Under the pieces are notes generated by a model. The model was given only the letters and a program-made list of their open reading frames with translations. It had not been told where the DNA came from and made no database searches. Positions 1 to 15,200 of a stretch of DNA of 64,000 bases are shown one piece after another. Source of the stretch: Ceriagrion tenellum (taxonomy: Eukaryota; Arthropoda; Insecta; Odonata; Coenagrionidae); contig OY720642.1 in assembly GCA_963169105.1 (NCBI GenBank), positions 81,074,716 through 81,138,715 of the forward strand, in the 5' to 3' direction. The stretch's first letter is position 1. The number at the start of each line of letters is the position of its first letter. The translations under genes were made by a program, and so were the position numbers.

Positions 1-60
1 GGAAGAATAACCATAATCAACATAAACACCTAGGAAAGCTCCTACTAGCCCATGTATTAC

Positions 61-222
61 CTGTAAAATCCTTTTTATTTCTGCATCAAACATCTCACTT
101 GTACTTGGACTCAAGTCATTAACTGCAACAAAGCTTTTGCTATTGTCATCAATAGTTCTTAATCCTGCCTTCTCTGACATTCCCCACTGCTTTACCATGT
201 GTGTTGCTATTGATGTAGCTTG
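61..222 (-). CDS. YME1L: YME1L exon 14 (last in window)
   Basis: Encodes QATSIATHMVKQWGMSEKAG and DAEIKRILQ, then a GTAATA donor at 60-59. The region corresponds to the helix bundle after the zinc site; the final exon(s) lie left of the window. Relative to human YME1L the loop between GMSEK and the following helix is several residues longer. Confidence 0.93.
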
Positions 223-3200
223 CTGTAAAAGGTATTTTAAAAAGTGCCAATATTAATGATCAATTTCATAAAGCAGAACTATTAAAAATTTTTTACTATG
301 GATAAATATTGATAAGATATGTATCATAAACAAAAGAACTCTATCTATAACTTATGCTCAGCCTCTCCCTTATCAGTGCTTTTCAATCTATTTAGTTTTC
401 AAAACTGACATTTGTACGAGCACTTGTCCACTGACACAGCATACTTTTGGCATAGCAACTGGCTAGGCATTTTCCAAAATTTAAAGGAAAAATACAAAGT
501 TAGGTCGGATTACTACTAATAATTATACAGGAAAGGCAATTTTTTAGTAAATGCAGCATTAAAGCAAATGAATGAGTTAACAACAATATAAAATATGAAC
601 AACTGGAAACGGTCAATGTGGAAATGTATGTGCAAGAAGAATTCAAACAATATTACTGCTCTAGCAAACCCATGTGTAAAAATGCTGAAGTACAAAGCTG
701 GCTCAATTCCAATAAAAATTGTTCATAAAAATATAGGTAATTCAAAATAAAATTAAGAGGAATTCTAGGACCCAAGTCAGGTTTTTGAAGACTGAAATCT
801 GTATAAATGAAATATTAAACTTCTCATGAAGAAATTCTGCATTTAAAAATTCTATAAAACCTATGTACATATACTCCATCTGTATAAATGAAATGTTACA
901 ACTTCTCACGAAGCAATTATGCATTTAAAAATTCTATAAAACCTACATACATGTACTCAATACATCGACTCTGAGGTAAATACAGTAATTTATTTACAAT
1001 AATATGCCCCTAGCTTTCGGAATGTGGCATTTTATAATGTTATATGGTGTTCACAAAATTGGTGCTAAAGTAAGAAGGTTGCCTATGGATAAGACCCCGC
1101 TGCTTTCAATGGGATACCACTCTTAAGTATGCCCTCCACTTATGGTACTGCTCGCAAGCACCACAAGGGCCTCACTATGAATTATCTTTTCGTTATTTCT
1201 CCCTCCTCTCCCTTTTCGTTCAAGTTGGATCCTGTTTGGTCTCCATGCAGGAAAAATATCACTATGTATCTTTAATTAATAAAAAATGTCCACAAGATAG
1301 CTAGCATATCTGAAAATTTTTAGGGGTAGTTGCCATCTCTATTTAAACCAGCGACAAAGGAATATTTACATTTTGCATACATACACACACCAACGTCCTT
1401 TCCCATCACACAGGTGTGAAAAAGCTTTTATTAAAGCTTGTTACATTTAATCACAACTATTGGTTCATGCTCAGGAAATTTATCTATGAACACATTCCGG
1501 TTAATCCGCATCCATATTGAAAGGAACAAATCAGCGACACTGTTACACAAGCAGTATGTCATTTAACTGGCGGATAAGCTTAGCAATAGCTAAATATTTT
1601 CAGCATTCCAGTGTTGATTTAAGAATCATCCTGTTCCCTTAGGGCAGTTGTTCTCAGCCTTGTTTACTCAATTCCCCTTTTCAACACAATTCAAAATATT
1701 ACTTCCTCACCCCGAAATCGTCATTCTGGTCTTACATGAGAGAGCTCCAAGGCAAATCTTCAACAGTAGTCTTTATTGGACACAAACAGCATAGCGGATA
1801 CCACCATCATCGACAAAGCCAACCTATTGACTCACTACTATGAAAGTGTATTCACTAATGATGACACAATACACAATTTAGACATTCCTGACTTAAACGA
1901 GCCAATGGCTGACATAACAATTCAATGCAAAGGAATAACTAAACAATTACGTTCGATTGAAAGTAACAAGTCCCCAGGTCCAGAGGGAATCCCTGCACAC
2001 ATGCGCAAGGCGTTAGCTCCACAGATTACACCATTCTTAGAAATTACATTAAGCAAATCATTATCTGAAGACAAGGTGCCTCGAGACTGGAAAGTAGCCA
2101 ACGTCACACCAATATTTAACAATGGAAATAGAAGTGACCCAGGAAATTACCGGCCTACATTGAAAACCTCACTTTTATGCAAGATCCTCGAATACATAGT
2201 CATCAGCAATATTATGACATTCCTGGATAATCGTAACTTCTCACACAGCAGTCGGCATGGCTTCCATAAAGGCAGGCATTCCACAGCTTGCGCTCTACCT
2301 TTATGACATCTTAAAAAAGGTGAATCAAAAAAGCAAGTCGACTGGATATTTCTTGAAATCAAGAAGACATTTGACAAGGTTCCTCACAAAAAACTCGTTT
2401 ACAAATTACATTCGCCTGGAGTTAATAAAAAAATAGTTAATTGGATAAGGGAATTTCTCAGTGATTGAAAACAAAAAGTAGTTATTGATGATTGTAGCTC
2501 TGATATGGTCCAAGTCACACCCGGTGTTCCTCAAGGAAGCGTGATCGGCCCTCTTTTATTCATTATTTATATTAATGGCTTATTATTTTTAATATGTTAA
2601 TTTTATATTTATTAATAATTATTTATAAGTTCTCGAGTTAGCAGTAAATTAGGAATATTTGCAGACGATACAGTTATCTACCGTGAAATAAGTGAAGATG
2701 CGGACTTAGAAGTTCTGTCATTGGATCATAACAACGTTCATTCGTGGTGCCAGGAGTAGGGGCTAGAATTAAATCTTTGTAAATGCACCACAGTTCACTT
2801 CCTGCGAAAGTCATCTCACAAATGCCATACCTATACTGTGGGTGGAATGTTTATGTTTAATAAAATCCTCAGATACAGTAAAATATCTTGGAATGACCTT
2901 AACTTCTGATATATCGTGGGAAACTCACATACAAAACATATGTGGCACAGCAGTAAAGTAACTAGGTTTTGTTAAGCGTATAATAGGAAGGTCCTCTGAT
3001 GAAAATGTCAAAGAGAGATGCAACTTCGCTCTGGTTAGGCCACACCTCAAATATACTGCTAACACTTGGGACCCTGGTCATTAAGATTTAACCAAAAGAA
3101 TTAATAAGATACAAAGAAAAGCAGCATGCTTCGTTAAAAACTGCTATGAGCGTACATATAGTGTCTCACAACTTTTAGAGGGATTAAGGTGGGAGCCCCT

Positions 3201-6200
3201 AGAGACTCGGAGGCTACGCACTAGGTTTAGCTTTAGCTTGAGAAATTAAGAACTGATGTGTTAGAGAGCGACACCGGGAATATTATCATGATGCCTCACT
3301 GCATCTCTAGGTCTGACAGAAATGATAAAATAAGAGAGATACATACAAAATAGCCGAACAGATACATACAAAAAGACAAGAAAAGTTGTTCTTTTCATGC
3401 ACAATAAGATACCACAGTAAAAATTGAGCTCCACAAAAAAACTCCCATAAAATACGTGACCACTTCTCCCAAAACCTTATCTCTTACATCTTTACACCGC
3501 TAGTGTCCTAACACTCCTGCCACATGCCCATGCGGCAGCTCGCAGGACAGTATGTAGATATACCTTAAAGTCGCAGAAGTTGGGCCCCTTTGATTAAAAG
3601 TAAAATGTCGTTTCTTAACTTATCTTCTCATTGCTTTCTCACCAAGTGTATCAAAATCTTTTTGCTTCATTTGCACTTGCCCAAGACAAATCTATTTTCA
3701 TACTCCTCAAGAAAACGGTTGTTAACCCTTCTGCTCTCTTTCCTGAAGCTCATCTGCATGATTTGCTTGGATACTCAGTTGCAAGGAGGCACCCAGAAAC
3801 ATGGCGCCATGCACTACAAACTTGAGAAATTTTGTGCCATTTACCATCTCTTTCATTCAATCAAATTGATTATTCATACTTCTGGGGTAGGCTTTAGGCA
3901 TTGTACAACTTGGTGGAACAAGTCAGGGGAGAGCTAAAGGTGGTCGCAGTGACATCTGCTTTTGTACAAATACGCATGAAACTTTGTGAGAGAATATTAT
4001 CATGACACCTCACTACATCTCTAGGTCTGACAGAAGCGATAAAATAAGAGAAATACATTGCCAAACAGATAGTTACAAAAACTCGTTCTTCCCGTGCACT
4101 ATGAGCAACCACCATATAAAGCGAGCTCGAGCGTGATAGTTCCCTATACATAATAGAGACCATATTCAAGTTGTGTTTTAATTTCACCCGCTGTGGGACA
4201 CATGAATTAATTATTGTCCTAACAATGGTGTGGTAAATTAGTTTTATACGACAGTAATTCTAAGTTTACATATTTCCTAAAGGCTGATGCCTTGTCGATG
4301 CAACCACACTCTGTCACTAGCTGTTCGTTTCAATACCACGTAGTTGCTGCATCCTATCCTCTCCTGAATCTCGTCCAATTACTTCTTCCTTGGCCGTCCT
4401 CTTCCTTTCTTTCCCAGCACTTTGCCTTCAAGAATGTTGGTTAAGAATGCATTGTGTCTGATGACATGTCCTATAAATTTTATTTCTCTCTTCTCCATTT
4501 TCATTAATAACCTTCTCTCTTCTTGTACTTCCCTCAAAACTTCCAGATTTGTTTTTCTTTCCATTCAGCTTGTTCTTGTCATCTTCCGCCATATCCACAT
4601 TTCAGCAGCTTCAAGTCTTCTCCTTCCTAATTTGCCCATAGTCCAACATTCACTTCCATACAGCAGTGTACTCCATATAAATGTTTTGCAAAGGATTTTC
4701 TGATGTTTATATTCATGTGTTTGCTGGTTAAAATATTTCTCTTAGTCATAAATGCCTGTTTTGCCAAATTCTAAGTAATTAAATGAAAATATCTAAATAA
4801 GGCTTTAACTTGACTAATTTTTTTCGTGTGGTAAGTTTAAAGCTCCTTAAAACGGAAGGTTTTTCTTGATTCTGTAGAAATTACTGTGGTGACAATATGA
4901 TTAATTTTCAAAGATAGTCGAGAAAACACAAAAACTACACACTGTAAATTTTTGGATGAGATCTAGGTGTTAGAAATTCCTCATTTTTTTAATAAGGTCT
5001 CTCTGGAGTGCATACACATACCATTTCCCATGTAAAAGAGCTGGTATTTTTCGTTGAAAATCTCTGAAAGTAGTTCAGTAAGGGGCTGACATTTTGGTAT
5101 CTTTGGTATAAGAGTAAGATATTTTAAAATGAGACCAAATTCATTGATTTCTGGGTGACACTCAAACAATTTTGGACAAAAAACAATCAGTGGAAGGGTG
5201 AGATATTTTACTTTACATATGGGACCAAATTCATTGATTTTTAGGTGAATTGATATTTTGCGCAGATTACCTGAGGAGAACAAATTTTTTTATTCAATAT
5301 TTTAATTCTTTCAATTGTTGTTTCACTAAATGCCTTCTTCATGCTTGGCTTACGTAAACGCAATTAACACAACAAGCAGTTTCTTTTAACAGTATACACA
5401 TAAACGTCCACATCAACAAGAGAGTCAACATGTACACCTAGAACTGCTAAAGGGAAAGGAATAAGAGGTCAATAAAAACTACATATACAAAAAACTAGAC
5501 TCTCTGATGATGCAATGACATGAAGGAGAGAACATTCTTTGAAAGCCATCAATTATTACACTAGATATACTGACCAGGAATAATACCATACCTTAAGATC
5601 ACTAGAAGCTCCAGAAGTAATTTTATCTGGTCCAAATATAAGCTCTTCGGCCGCTCTGCCTCCCATCATAGTGTCCATCATTGCCAGTAATTGTGACTTT
5701 GTAACGTGATAACGCTCCTTTTCAGGGATGTATGCAGTCTGCAAGAACATATTAAAATAAATTAAAGTGCTAAATTTCACAGCTAAATGTCAAAAATACC
5801 TGCTACGGACAGTTTGGGCAACTTATTGATTAATTATGCACACTTTGACACTCACTCAATGAACACCTTAATTTTTTGGTTGGTAAAAGAAAAAATTAAA
5901 ATTAAATCCTGTACCAGCAATCCTGAATTGATTTTTAACCACAGTATTGGTTAGAACTGCGAACTACAAAAATAAAAAAAAATGAAAAATAAATGCATAA
6001 TTTCTCTGATGATTAATTTAAGCATTATATCCAATTAAATTATTCTTGAACTCAAAATTAATCAACATAAAATTATTAATGGAAGGCACTGAAATGGATA
6101 TGAAATGCCATTACAGAGGTTTTTAACAGTACCACCTCAATGTTTTTTTTTAAAGTTCTTTTTAATAGCTGTGGAAATAAGGATGAGATGTTCCGTACTG

Positions 6201-9200
6201 TCAACACAAACCAATTTCTGAGATAACCTCTCTCTTTTCAGGACTCCGGGAATTATACATGTCAACACCAGATAGAGATGGTCTGATCATATGAGTCATA
6301 CATAGATTCATGGATCTCTCATTCTCTTATTGTTTCTTCATTTTTACAAGGTGTCTACATGTTGCACAGGCTGACCATGTTATTGTTCTTGTATTTTAAT
6401 TATTATCACTATTAAACCTTAAGCACACAGAGCTTTGGTTAGTTTATATTAATGCCACCCAAAATTGAGACTACTCCAGTCATCCAGCCTCTGATTCTCC
6501 TTTAAATGGTCATTCAATACACTCAATCCTTGGAAGTATAAAAAAACATTAGTTCTTCTCCTTATGATACAGAGGTCTTTATGGTGACTGTTCAGAAGGC
6601 TAATATTTTTGGCATATAATTGAACTTGAAAGCACTTTAAGCTCACCTGATTGAGCTGAGCCAATGGTTTCAAGACCCATTATAATGCACTGCTTTCATT
6701 TAAGTTTTAATGCAATTAATCTGCAGTTGGAAAGAACATTTTTAGGATCACTGTAGCTGTATCATACACATCAATGTGCTGAGGTTCATCATAGAAATCA
6801 AACAGCAAGAGTTGGTCAGAGGGATTAATTATCAACTGATGGAAAATCTGTCAATTAGATAATGAATTGGCTGATGATCGATGATCTAACATGATTAAAA
6901 TTATAATAGTAAAGCATTAGTACATTAAGCACCTCTATCAATTATGGGAAAATTGACATTTAAACTGCATTACAATAGCACCTAATGCAGAAAGGCAATT
7001 TGGTAATACTTAGTGACGAGCCTCAATTTCAGGTGTAATACTATTTCTTGGGAATAATCAGGTTGAGCCCAAGGTTATATGTATTACTTTCTTTGAGATA
7101 CCAAAATTGGATTAAAGAACAACCTGAAAAAAATCGTATCTCGATCAGGAATTTTGATTATCATGCTATAGGGAATGAAATCATGATTGGCTTTTGATGG
7201 CTTTACCTCAAGTTTAGAGCAGTACTGACTTCTAATTGAACAAATGATAAATAGTTCCTCACCAAAGGAGTTAACATATAGCAATACTTTCAGACAGTAG
7301 GTATACTCATAGTATCTGAAATACATACTGATAGAAAACATCAAGAATAGGTTAAGATATTTCAGCAGGGAGCAAGCAAAGAAATGAAATCAACCACAAC
7401 ATGTGTATCTCACTAGATTTAAACATACTTACATGTCCAAGAGAAGGGCCACGAGGAATAATGGTGACTTTGTGGAGTGGGTGTGACTCCTTGGTGAAGT
7501 AGGCAACAATTGCATGACCACCTTCATGGTAAGCTGTTATTTGATTGGCTTCTTCATCAGGGATGCGAGATCTACGCTCAGGACCTGTAAGACACGGACG
7601 TAGTAATCATCAGCACTATTTTTGATACGATTAGAATCAAGGATGGGAATCAATCAATGCTGTGTAATATCCCATAAACCTGTTACTGGGATGATGAGAA
7701 AAGATGGCTGTCAGGAAAGATAGACAAACACAACCAACATGTATGTGAGAGATTGTAAAATTTCACTTCTTCCCATTTCTTGTGCACAGAAAACTGATTT
7801 TTGGTTTTTGTTTTGCTCTTGGATTTTGTGGAAGGGAGCCACCTGTCGGTAGCCATGAAAAATATGTCTGTCTTTTGGAGATACATATAATAATGAAATA
7901 AAAGTTTATTGTAACATATACACTTTTTAACATGTAAGTGCCATAGTGAATTATATTATTAAAGGTGTATGTAACCTGTAAGAGGTCTTACATATACTAT
8001 GGTCTTCATTAGTGATAAGTATTTCCAGTGATGGAAAGGTATTGGAGACAATCTCACAACTTGTATTTTGGGATAAGTTTCATCAGTGCATTATAGCATA
8101 CAATGAAGACCTCTGTATTTTTATTAATACATATTTGCTACCAAGCTTGATATTTATGAGCCATCAATGTTTTAAAAACCATCTCATAGAATTTCCACGT
8201 AAGAAGGGGACATTGTCCAACTATTGGTGATAATTTACAATTCTCATTCCAGTTTCCTCCCAACAAATGAAGCTTGACTGGACATATTTAAATAATATTT
8301 GTTTTCTCTTACGACTCAAACCGTAAGATGAAACATAAAGAATTTTTTTGTAAAAAAACGACGAATCTTCAAGAAGTACAAAGGCCAGTAATAAGGCCAC
8401 ATAATAAAATTGGGAATACAAATCAATATTTCTCCAGTCCTCTCCAAGTACCTCACAGTGTAGTGGATAGGGGGAATGCTTTCTAGGAGTGAGGTCTCCA
8501 TTTTGAATCCAAACAATGGAGTTTTTTCTTAGCTCCTTTTTTAAAGTCATATTCTTTCTCAGACTACCACATAAACCCATAAACCCACTCACACCTGTTT
8601 CCCCCGAAATCATAGTTGAAAAAGAGGGTGTGCATCTTACGTGAGTTATTTCTCTCTCTGACCTTAGGTTCCAAAATATGGGGTATATCCTAATACTGGC
8701 AATTACAGGAGTAAGGGGTTGACAAAAAAACTGGTGCTCCAAGGTGACTACAAATATTAAATTATATTGAGTCAAGGTCATGTAGCTGATTGGAAATGTC
8801 CTACTTCAATTCCAATTACTGGCAATAATATTGGCACATATGGGTAATTTGGAATCTAAGTCATTTGAAGAAACCCTACAATACAGGGAAATGATATGAA
8901 CCTATTTTTATAAGACAACAATGTAGATTTGAGTGACAGAAAAATTTCTTCTTTAAAGACGCATTTTAAGATAAGTGGGATGTTACATCAAAATACTAGC
9001 AGAATTTTCCAAAATACTAGCAGAAACCCCCAGAATAAAAAAAATTAATTCGGCAATCTGAGTTTTTCCTGGGTTTTCAGCTCTCATTAAATAAGCCCTG
9101 TGAAAGTATTTCTCCAGACATGAGCTTGGTATACACTTGTTTGCACTACACAAAATCACTTCCAATGAAAACTACTCACCTTTGAATTGATAATGTTTAT

Positions 9201-12200
9201 AAATTTTAAAGGATGGCTTTAAATATTCATGTTTGAACATTCTGTGCAATCAGAGTTTCTTCATCTCACCCTCCACTGCTCTCTCCTGGCTCACCTAAAG
9301 GTGGCCAGTGTCTGCACCTCTACCAAAAATCAACCCATGAGAGAAGTCCTCTGGTCCTTTGGTCACCACTCAAAACATCTTTATCATACTTACTGTCATT
9401 TGCTATTGATCAAGCTAACGCATTTGAATTGAAGGTGATTATTTACTCCACATTCCTCAATAATTTGGAGGCCAGCATGAATGCTGAACAGCTGGCATCA
9501 ATAACAGAGAATATACTTCTTCATTCATAAATGTTTCTTGTACTAAATGCTGATAAGAATACTTTCCTTTCTTTACAATAAAATAAACAATCATGGTTGA
9601 CCCACATTTTCCAACATGGGTTGAGATAAATATTATTAATTGGCTTTTTGGGGAGTGACTGACAGCTAAGGGAGGAAGGGTGGATAAAAACCAGCATCGG
9701 CATTAGACTTCTCTTAACAAGAGGCGCCAAGAGGAACACAGTTTAACAACTCATATGGCAGACGGAGCACTGTACTTGAAATTCCCACCACAAGACACTC
9801 ATGTAAGGATCGGGTTTCCAATGGAATACATCCTCCTCTGCAGGGATTTGAAGCCTGGCCGCCCATATGGTTAACCAGTGCTCTAGGCATCACACCAACC
9901 CGATCCCCAAATATTATTTAAATAGTAGAGTTCAATACTTTGTAGAAGGATTACTGGCCAGTAAAGAGCTTTAACAGGACTTATAGCTTAACACTTTAAA
10001 ATATATCCATATTGTTTATACTAATATGATTTTGAAGAAAAAACTTACCCATGAGAACTTTGTCTCTTGCACTTTCCAGATGGTTCATACCGACTGAAGT
10101 TGCTCCATCCATGGCAGCTCTTAAGGCTGCTTGATTGACAACATTCTCCAAATCTGCCCCAGTAAATCCAGTTGTGCCTCGAGCCAATAATGAGACATCC
10201 ACATCTGGGCATGTTATGACTTTTCCCAAATAAAGAGTCAAGATTTCTTTGCGACCAGTGTAGTCTGGAGTTGGAACCTGAAGATAATATTGAGGATGAT
10301 TAAGAAATAAAATACTACCCACAAAATCTCTTATTAGCAATAGTATATTCCTTCATTTAGATTAGCAAACATTCCTGCATCCATCCCACAAACTATGAGA
10401 GACCTGTGAGCCATTAAATGTTATAACAGATTTGATGCATATTTTTCTCCATACTGAATGACAGGTTTTCTAGGCTTTCCAGACTTTACAGAGTATCATC
10501 TTCACAAGGAGAATGATCCAAGTGTTCAGGTCTAAAGTCATGTCAAAGATGTGGAGATGGCTACCATATTTCCCACAAGCTCAGTTTTAACGTAAAATAT
10601 AGGGTACTTCTAAACATGTAATTACATCTCGGGGACTCATCACTACTAAACTTGTAATTGCACCTGATAGCCATTTAAGACTTTGGAATAATACTCTCCT
10701 CTCCAGTATAAACTAACAAACAATATTTATATTTATGGCATAATATTCTATTAAGGATTATGAGACACCTGTAATAAATTTGCAAAACAAGTGTTATGCA
10801 AATTTTTGTCAAGTGACAAAACCATACCCACCAAAAATCTGGTAAATTTAACAAAACACTCTCATCCTTAAATAATCTACTGCTATTTTAACAGAGCCAC
10901 AATTTCATTCACTCGACTGTAAATTTTTTCCATCATCTTTCTCAATGAAATGGATGCACATCTCATATGCCAGTGCATCTGATGTGCCATCAAATATGTT
11001 AATTAAAATTAAAGGTATTTCATTGTCTCTGGAAAGTTTAGGAGGAAATAGAATTATCTCTAGTAACTTTTATAAGAGCCATGCTGACAATGTGTTTACT
11101 TAGGGAATACCAGGTACTTAGGCCATAAATTTTTCAGGAAGAAAGGTGAAAACCACAACTAACTGAGATAATATTTCTCTTACCTGAACTTCAACATCAA
11201 ATCGACCAGGTCGAAGAAGTGCTTTATCGAGATCATCCCTTCGATTTGTAGCCCCAAGTACAATGACACCCTCATTCTGGTGAAACCTATGCTCATTGGG
11301 AAAAGAATAATTTATTTCAGATAAAATGGTTAAAATTTTAAGTCAGGAGAACAAAATGCATCTCATAACTCTGCCACTACTGATAATCTCAAGGCTCAGC
11401 TCTAAATAGACACTACATGTATTGTTTTACATTAATCTTGATTACAACAAAATTGGCAGTGTTTCACTCAGGTAAAGTAACAGAGAAACTTACCCATCCA
11501 TCTCTGACAGCAGCTGATTAATTGTTTGATTGGCATAAGGATGAAGGACAGAGTTGGTTCTCTTGGCTCCCACAGAGTCTATCTCATCAATGAAAATGAC
11601 ACATGGTGCACGGTCCTTTGCAGCCTCTGAAAACAGACCATAACTTAGTGCCGTAAACAGAGAGCAGTACACCAAAAGAAAGGGTGATACACACAGAATT
11701 CATAGTTTACTAGTGCAACAACAATACTATCCAGAATGAGATCAGAGGTACATAAAAAGGGGTTTTATTATTGCAACAGCACTTTTTTTTTAAGATTGTG
11801 ACACGAATGTCATAAACTCCAACAGATGATTTACTTTTGAGACCCATAATACACTTCAAGGACTAATTTTCACTGATCAGTAAAAAGAATGCAGTCTGTG
11901 AAAGAGAGGATTGCCATCCATACCTCTACCAATGTTTTGATTAGTGTAAAATTAGCACATGGCATGACATTGCTTGACTGCCACTACAGGTGCTGGCTGG
12001 AGCATTCAGCCAAGCAAGTGATTGCTGGTAGAGCAGGAAGTATTGATGATTTCAATGCTTGTGAAAGTGTCTATCAGCACTATCTGCAAGCAAAGATTTT
12101 CCTTGGCTGATCATGACCTTAATACATGATAATATTAGCAGATCAACAAGAAACAAACGTCTCTTATCCTTTACTCTCTGTGATAACCTTTGATCTTTAC

Positions 12201-15200
12201 CAAAGTAAATGAATACTAATTTAAAGTAAGTTACAAGTATCATATTTGATAAGGCCAAGATCTTTTCCAAATACTTCTTCCCCAAACATATTTAATAGAT
12301 TTTCACATTTAAAAAAAACTAATAATGATGATTACAATTATTTTATAGCTCTGGACTTGTTTATACGTCAACACCAGTTAAGTTCTATCTAAAGATGCCA
12401 GAGTGACAAATGACAACCACTTCCAGCAAAAATGCAATGAAATGTTGATTTTATACAGTCAGAGGGACCAAAAAAGTGGCAGAATGTAACAAAATTTGTT
12501 CAGGTCTCTTTATTATTATTAAAATCAAGCCATGAGTCTAGGGATGAATGAGCAGTACAACATTTGAGTCAATTTAAAAAAAAACTTGACCTTACTAGCA
12601 TTTTTATAATGTTCAACTCTATTTTAGTCAGCTTTTACATGTTATTTTGGACCATTTGCCAAGGAAATTCTAAGTGGTTGTTCTCATTTCTCACTCAGAC
12701 ATGGCTGTCCTTCCTCCATTTCACTACTGATATTTGAACCTAAATGAGGAGTTAATTCAGACATAAAGACACAGTATATTGTTTGGATAGTTTCCGAAAA
12801 ATTGAAGAGCAATATATCAAACGTCATAGGTATACTTTGTAAACCTTGTAAGACTTTGAAATATCTTACCCCTAGCTATGATAAAACAGAAAAACCTAAC
12901 AAAACAATATCCAAATGTAGGGTTAATATATTTTTCCAAAACTGATTGTGTCACTCTTGTAATAACTTTGTAGAATTAATTGTATACATTTCAAAAGACC
13001 ATGCACTTAGTGCTGTATTTTAAATGTATACTGCAGGAAAATGAAGCATATAGCTAGAAATCCTTGTTAACATGTTGACATATGGTCAATGTGATAATGA
13101 AAAATAAACCACTCAATACAAGTTACCATGGGGAAGAAGAAAAAAGTTGTTGTGGTTGATTTTGATTGTTGAGGAAGGATATAAGAAGCTGGGAATAGAT
13201 ACTTGTAAATCTTCCGAACCAATAAAGAAAGACTAAAAAAACTGTAAGTAGAGGTCTGAAAATTAATTCAACCGCTGCTGTACGACAAATTGGCGACCGT
13301 GACAGGACTTCGTCTTCCTCCCGTAGTGGCTGAGGTAGCAAATTCAATTCTGATTGGTGAATCTTGGTGGGAGGGTCTGTCCTCAGCAAGTAGATTCCAT
13401 TTCCCAGCTTCTTGTCGACCTCGAAGGGTCCGATCCATTTAGGAGCAAGACCAGCATGGTATCCCTGAAGCTTGTTGCTGAGTTGGTGGTTCCTCCGTAG
13501 TACTAGCTGTCCAGGTTGCATATCCCCTATGTGGCCTGGGTCGAGAATCACCAGAAACAGGTTCACCAGATGCACAAAGAAGCGACCAAGCATTCTAAAA
13601 AGGAAGCTGAAGCGGTAGACCAGGTTGCTGAAGAAGATTTGCAACCTGGACAACTAGTACTACGGAGGAACCACCAACTCAGCAACAAGCTTCAGGGATA
13701 CCATGCTGGTCTTGCTCCTAAATGGATCGGACCATTCGATGTCCACAAGAAGCTGGGAAATGGAATCTACTTGCTGAGGACAGACCCTCCCACCAAGATT
13801 CACCAATCGGAATCGAAGTTGCTACCTCGGCCATTACGGGAGGAAGACGAAGTTCCTGAAGAGGTTCAACAAGTGACACCTGGGGTTAGAGAGACTGTAG
13901 AACCTAGGTATTACCTGAGACCTAGGACTAACCATTAGGTATTGAGGGTTTTGAGGGGGATAGTTGACATGTGGTCAATGTGATAATGAATAATAAACCA
14001 CTCAATACAAGTTACCATGGGGAAGAAGAAAAAAGTTGTTGTGGTTGATTTTGATTGTTGAGGAAGGATATAAGAAGCTGGGAATAGATACTTGTAAATC
14101 TTCCGAACCAATAAAGAAAGACTAAAAAAAACTGTAAGTAGTGGTCTGAAAATTAATTCAACCACTGCTGTACGACAATGTTGGGGTTGGCAGTCATATT
14201 CAATAGTTATGCTCACAATTAGCAAAAAAAGGGTTGGCAAAACAAAGGAAAACTATGGAGAATTTGGCTGAACAGACTATGAAGAATGACAGTAAAAAAA
14301 ACCATGCAAATTTCAGAAACTACATAAATTCAAGAGTTTACCATTTAATTGCATCATGCTTCCTGTCCGGATCTTAACGTAACAACGTAATACCAAAAGT
14401 AACTAAAATCAAGGTGTACTGCCATGCAATCAGCACCTACCACTGGCTAATAAGCCAAATATAATTTTCTGATAATCTATACCAGTTCTACTGCATCAGA
14501 TCAGTAATTTTTAAGAAAATGATGAAACCAAAATACAAAATAAGAACAAAAATATCTTACTGAAAAGATCTCTGACTCTTCTAGCGCCTTGTCCAACCAA
14601 AATTTCATCAAACTCTGGTCCTGCAGCATGGAAGAAAGGAACACCAGCCTCACCAGCAACAGCTCTTGCCAACAATGTTTTTCCAGTCCCAGGTGGGCCA
14701 ACCAGCAGCACACCTAAAGACAATGCACAGGAAAAATGGAATTTCCATTCAGAGAAACGAATACAAGGAATTTTATATATTACATGGATATCATCCTAAT
14801 TAAGATAACTGTACACCAAAGAATACAAGGAATTTTATATATTACATGGATATCATCCTAATTGAGATAACTGTACACCAAAGAAAACTGGGATTGTTGC
14901 CAGAGACCATCACATAAATGTAATCTTCTAATGTAGTAATGCATTCAATCATTTTTAACCATTCATACAGTCACTCCTGTATAAAACATATATCAAATGA
15001 AACACTTTATTCATTCTATAATATCAACTTGCTTATGGTGACCACTTTGCATAATCATGTTAATGGCTATATGCTCTTGAAGAAAATTTTACTCTCGACG
15101 ATCTTCCTTCTGATATAATCCCACACAAGACCCAAGACTTCAAAAAGGATCCATGCCATGGGGGCAAAAACACAGCAAAGCTCACCTGCTTTTTTAGTAG

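Larger units (their letters stand above)
13072..14181 (+). mobile_element. Short Ty3/gypsy-type LTR element with inverted-duplicated interior
   Basis: Two direct repeats of about 212 bp (13076-13287 and 13965-14177) start TGACAT and end CGACA, and are flanked by ATGT on both sides (13072-13075, 14178-14181), a 4-bp target duplication. Just inside the left LTR is TGGCGACCGTGACAGGA (13291-13307), a primer-binding site complementary to a tRNA 3' end; a purine tract TTGAGGGGGA lies before the right LTR. Between them is only the end of pol, present twice in opposite directions around a centre near 13580. All gag, protease, RT and RNase H are missing, so the element is non-autonomous. Confidence 0.85.

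Noticed and set aside
3590..3937. 115-codon plus-strand open frame
   Set aside because: No motif; overlaps another frame and lies between LINE relics.
8221..8781. 186-codon minus-strand open frame
   Set aside because: No recognisable motif, AT-driven composition, lies in a YME1L intron and overlaps a SINE-like sequence.
5556..14723. FtsH-like frames as bacterial contamination
   Set aside because: The frames are bounded by GT/AG splice sites, join in phase and lie on one strand in exon order, so this is a host gene.
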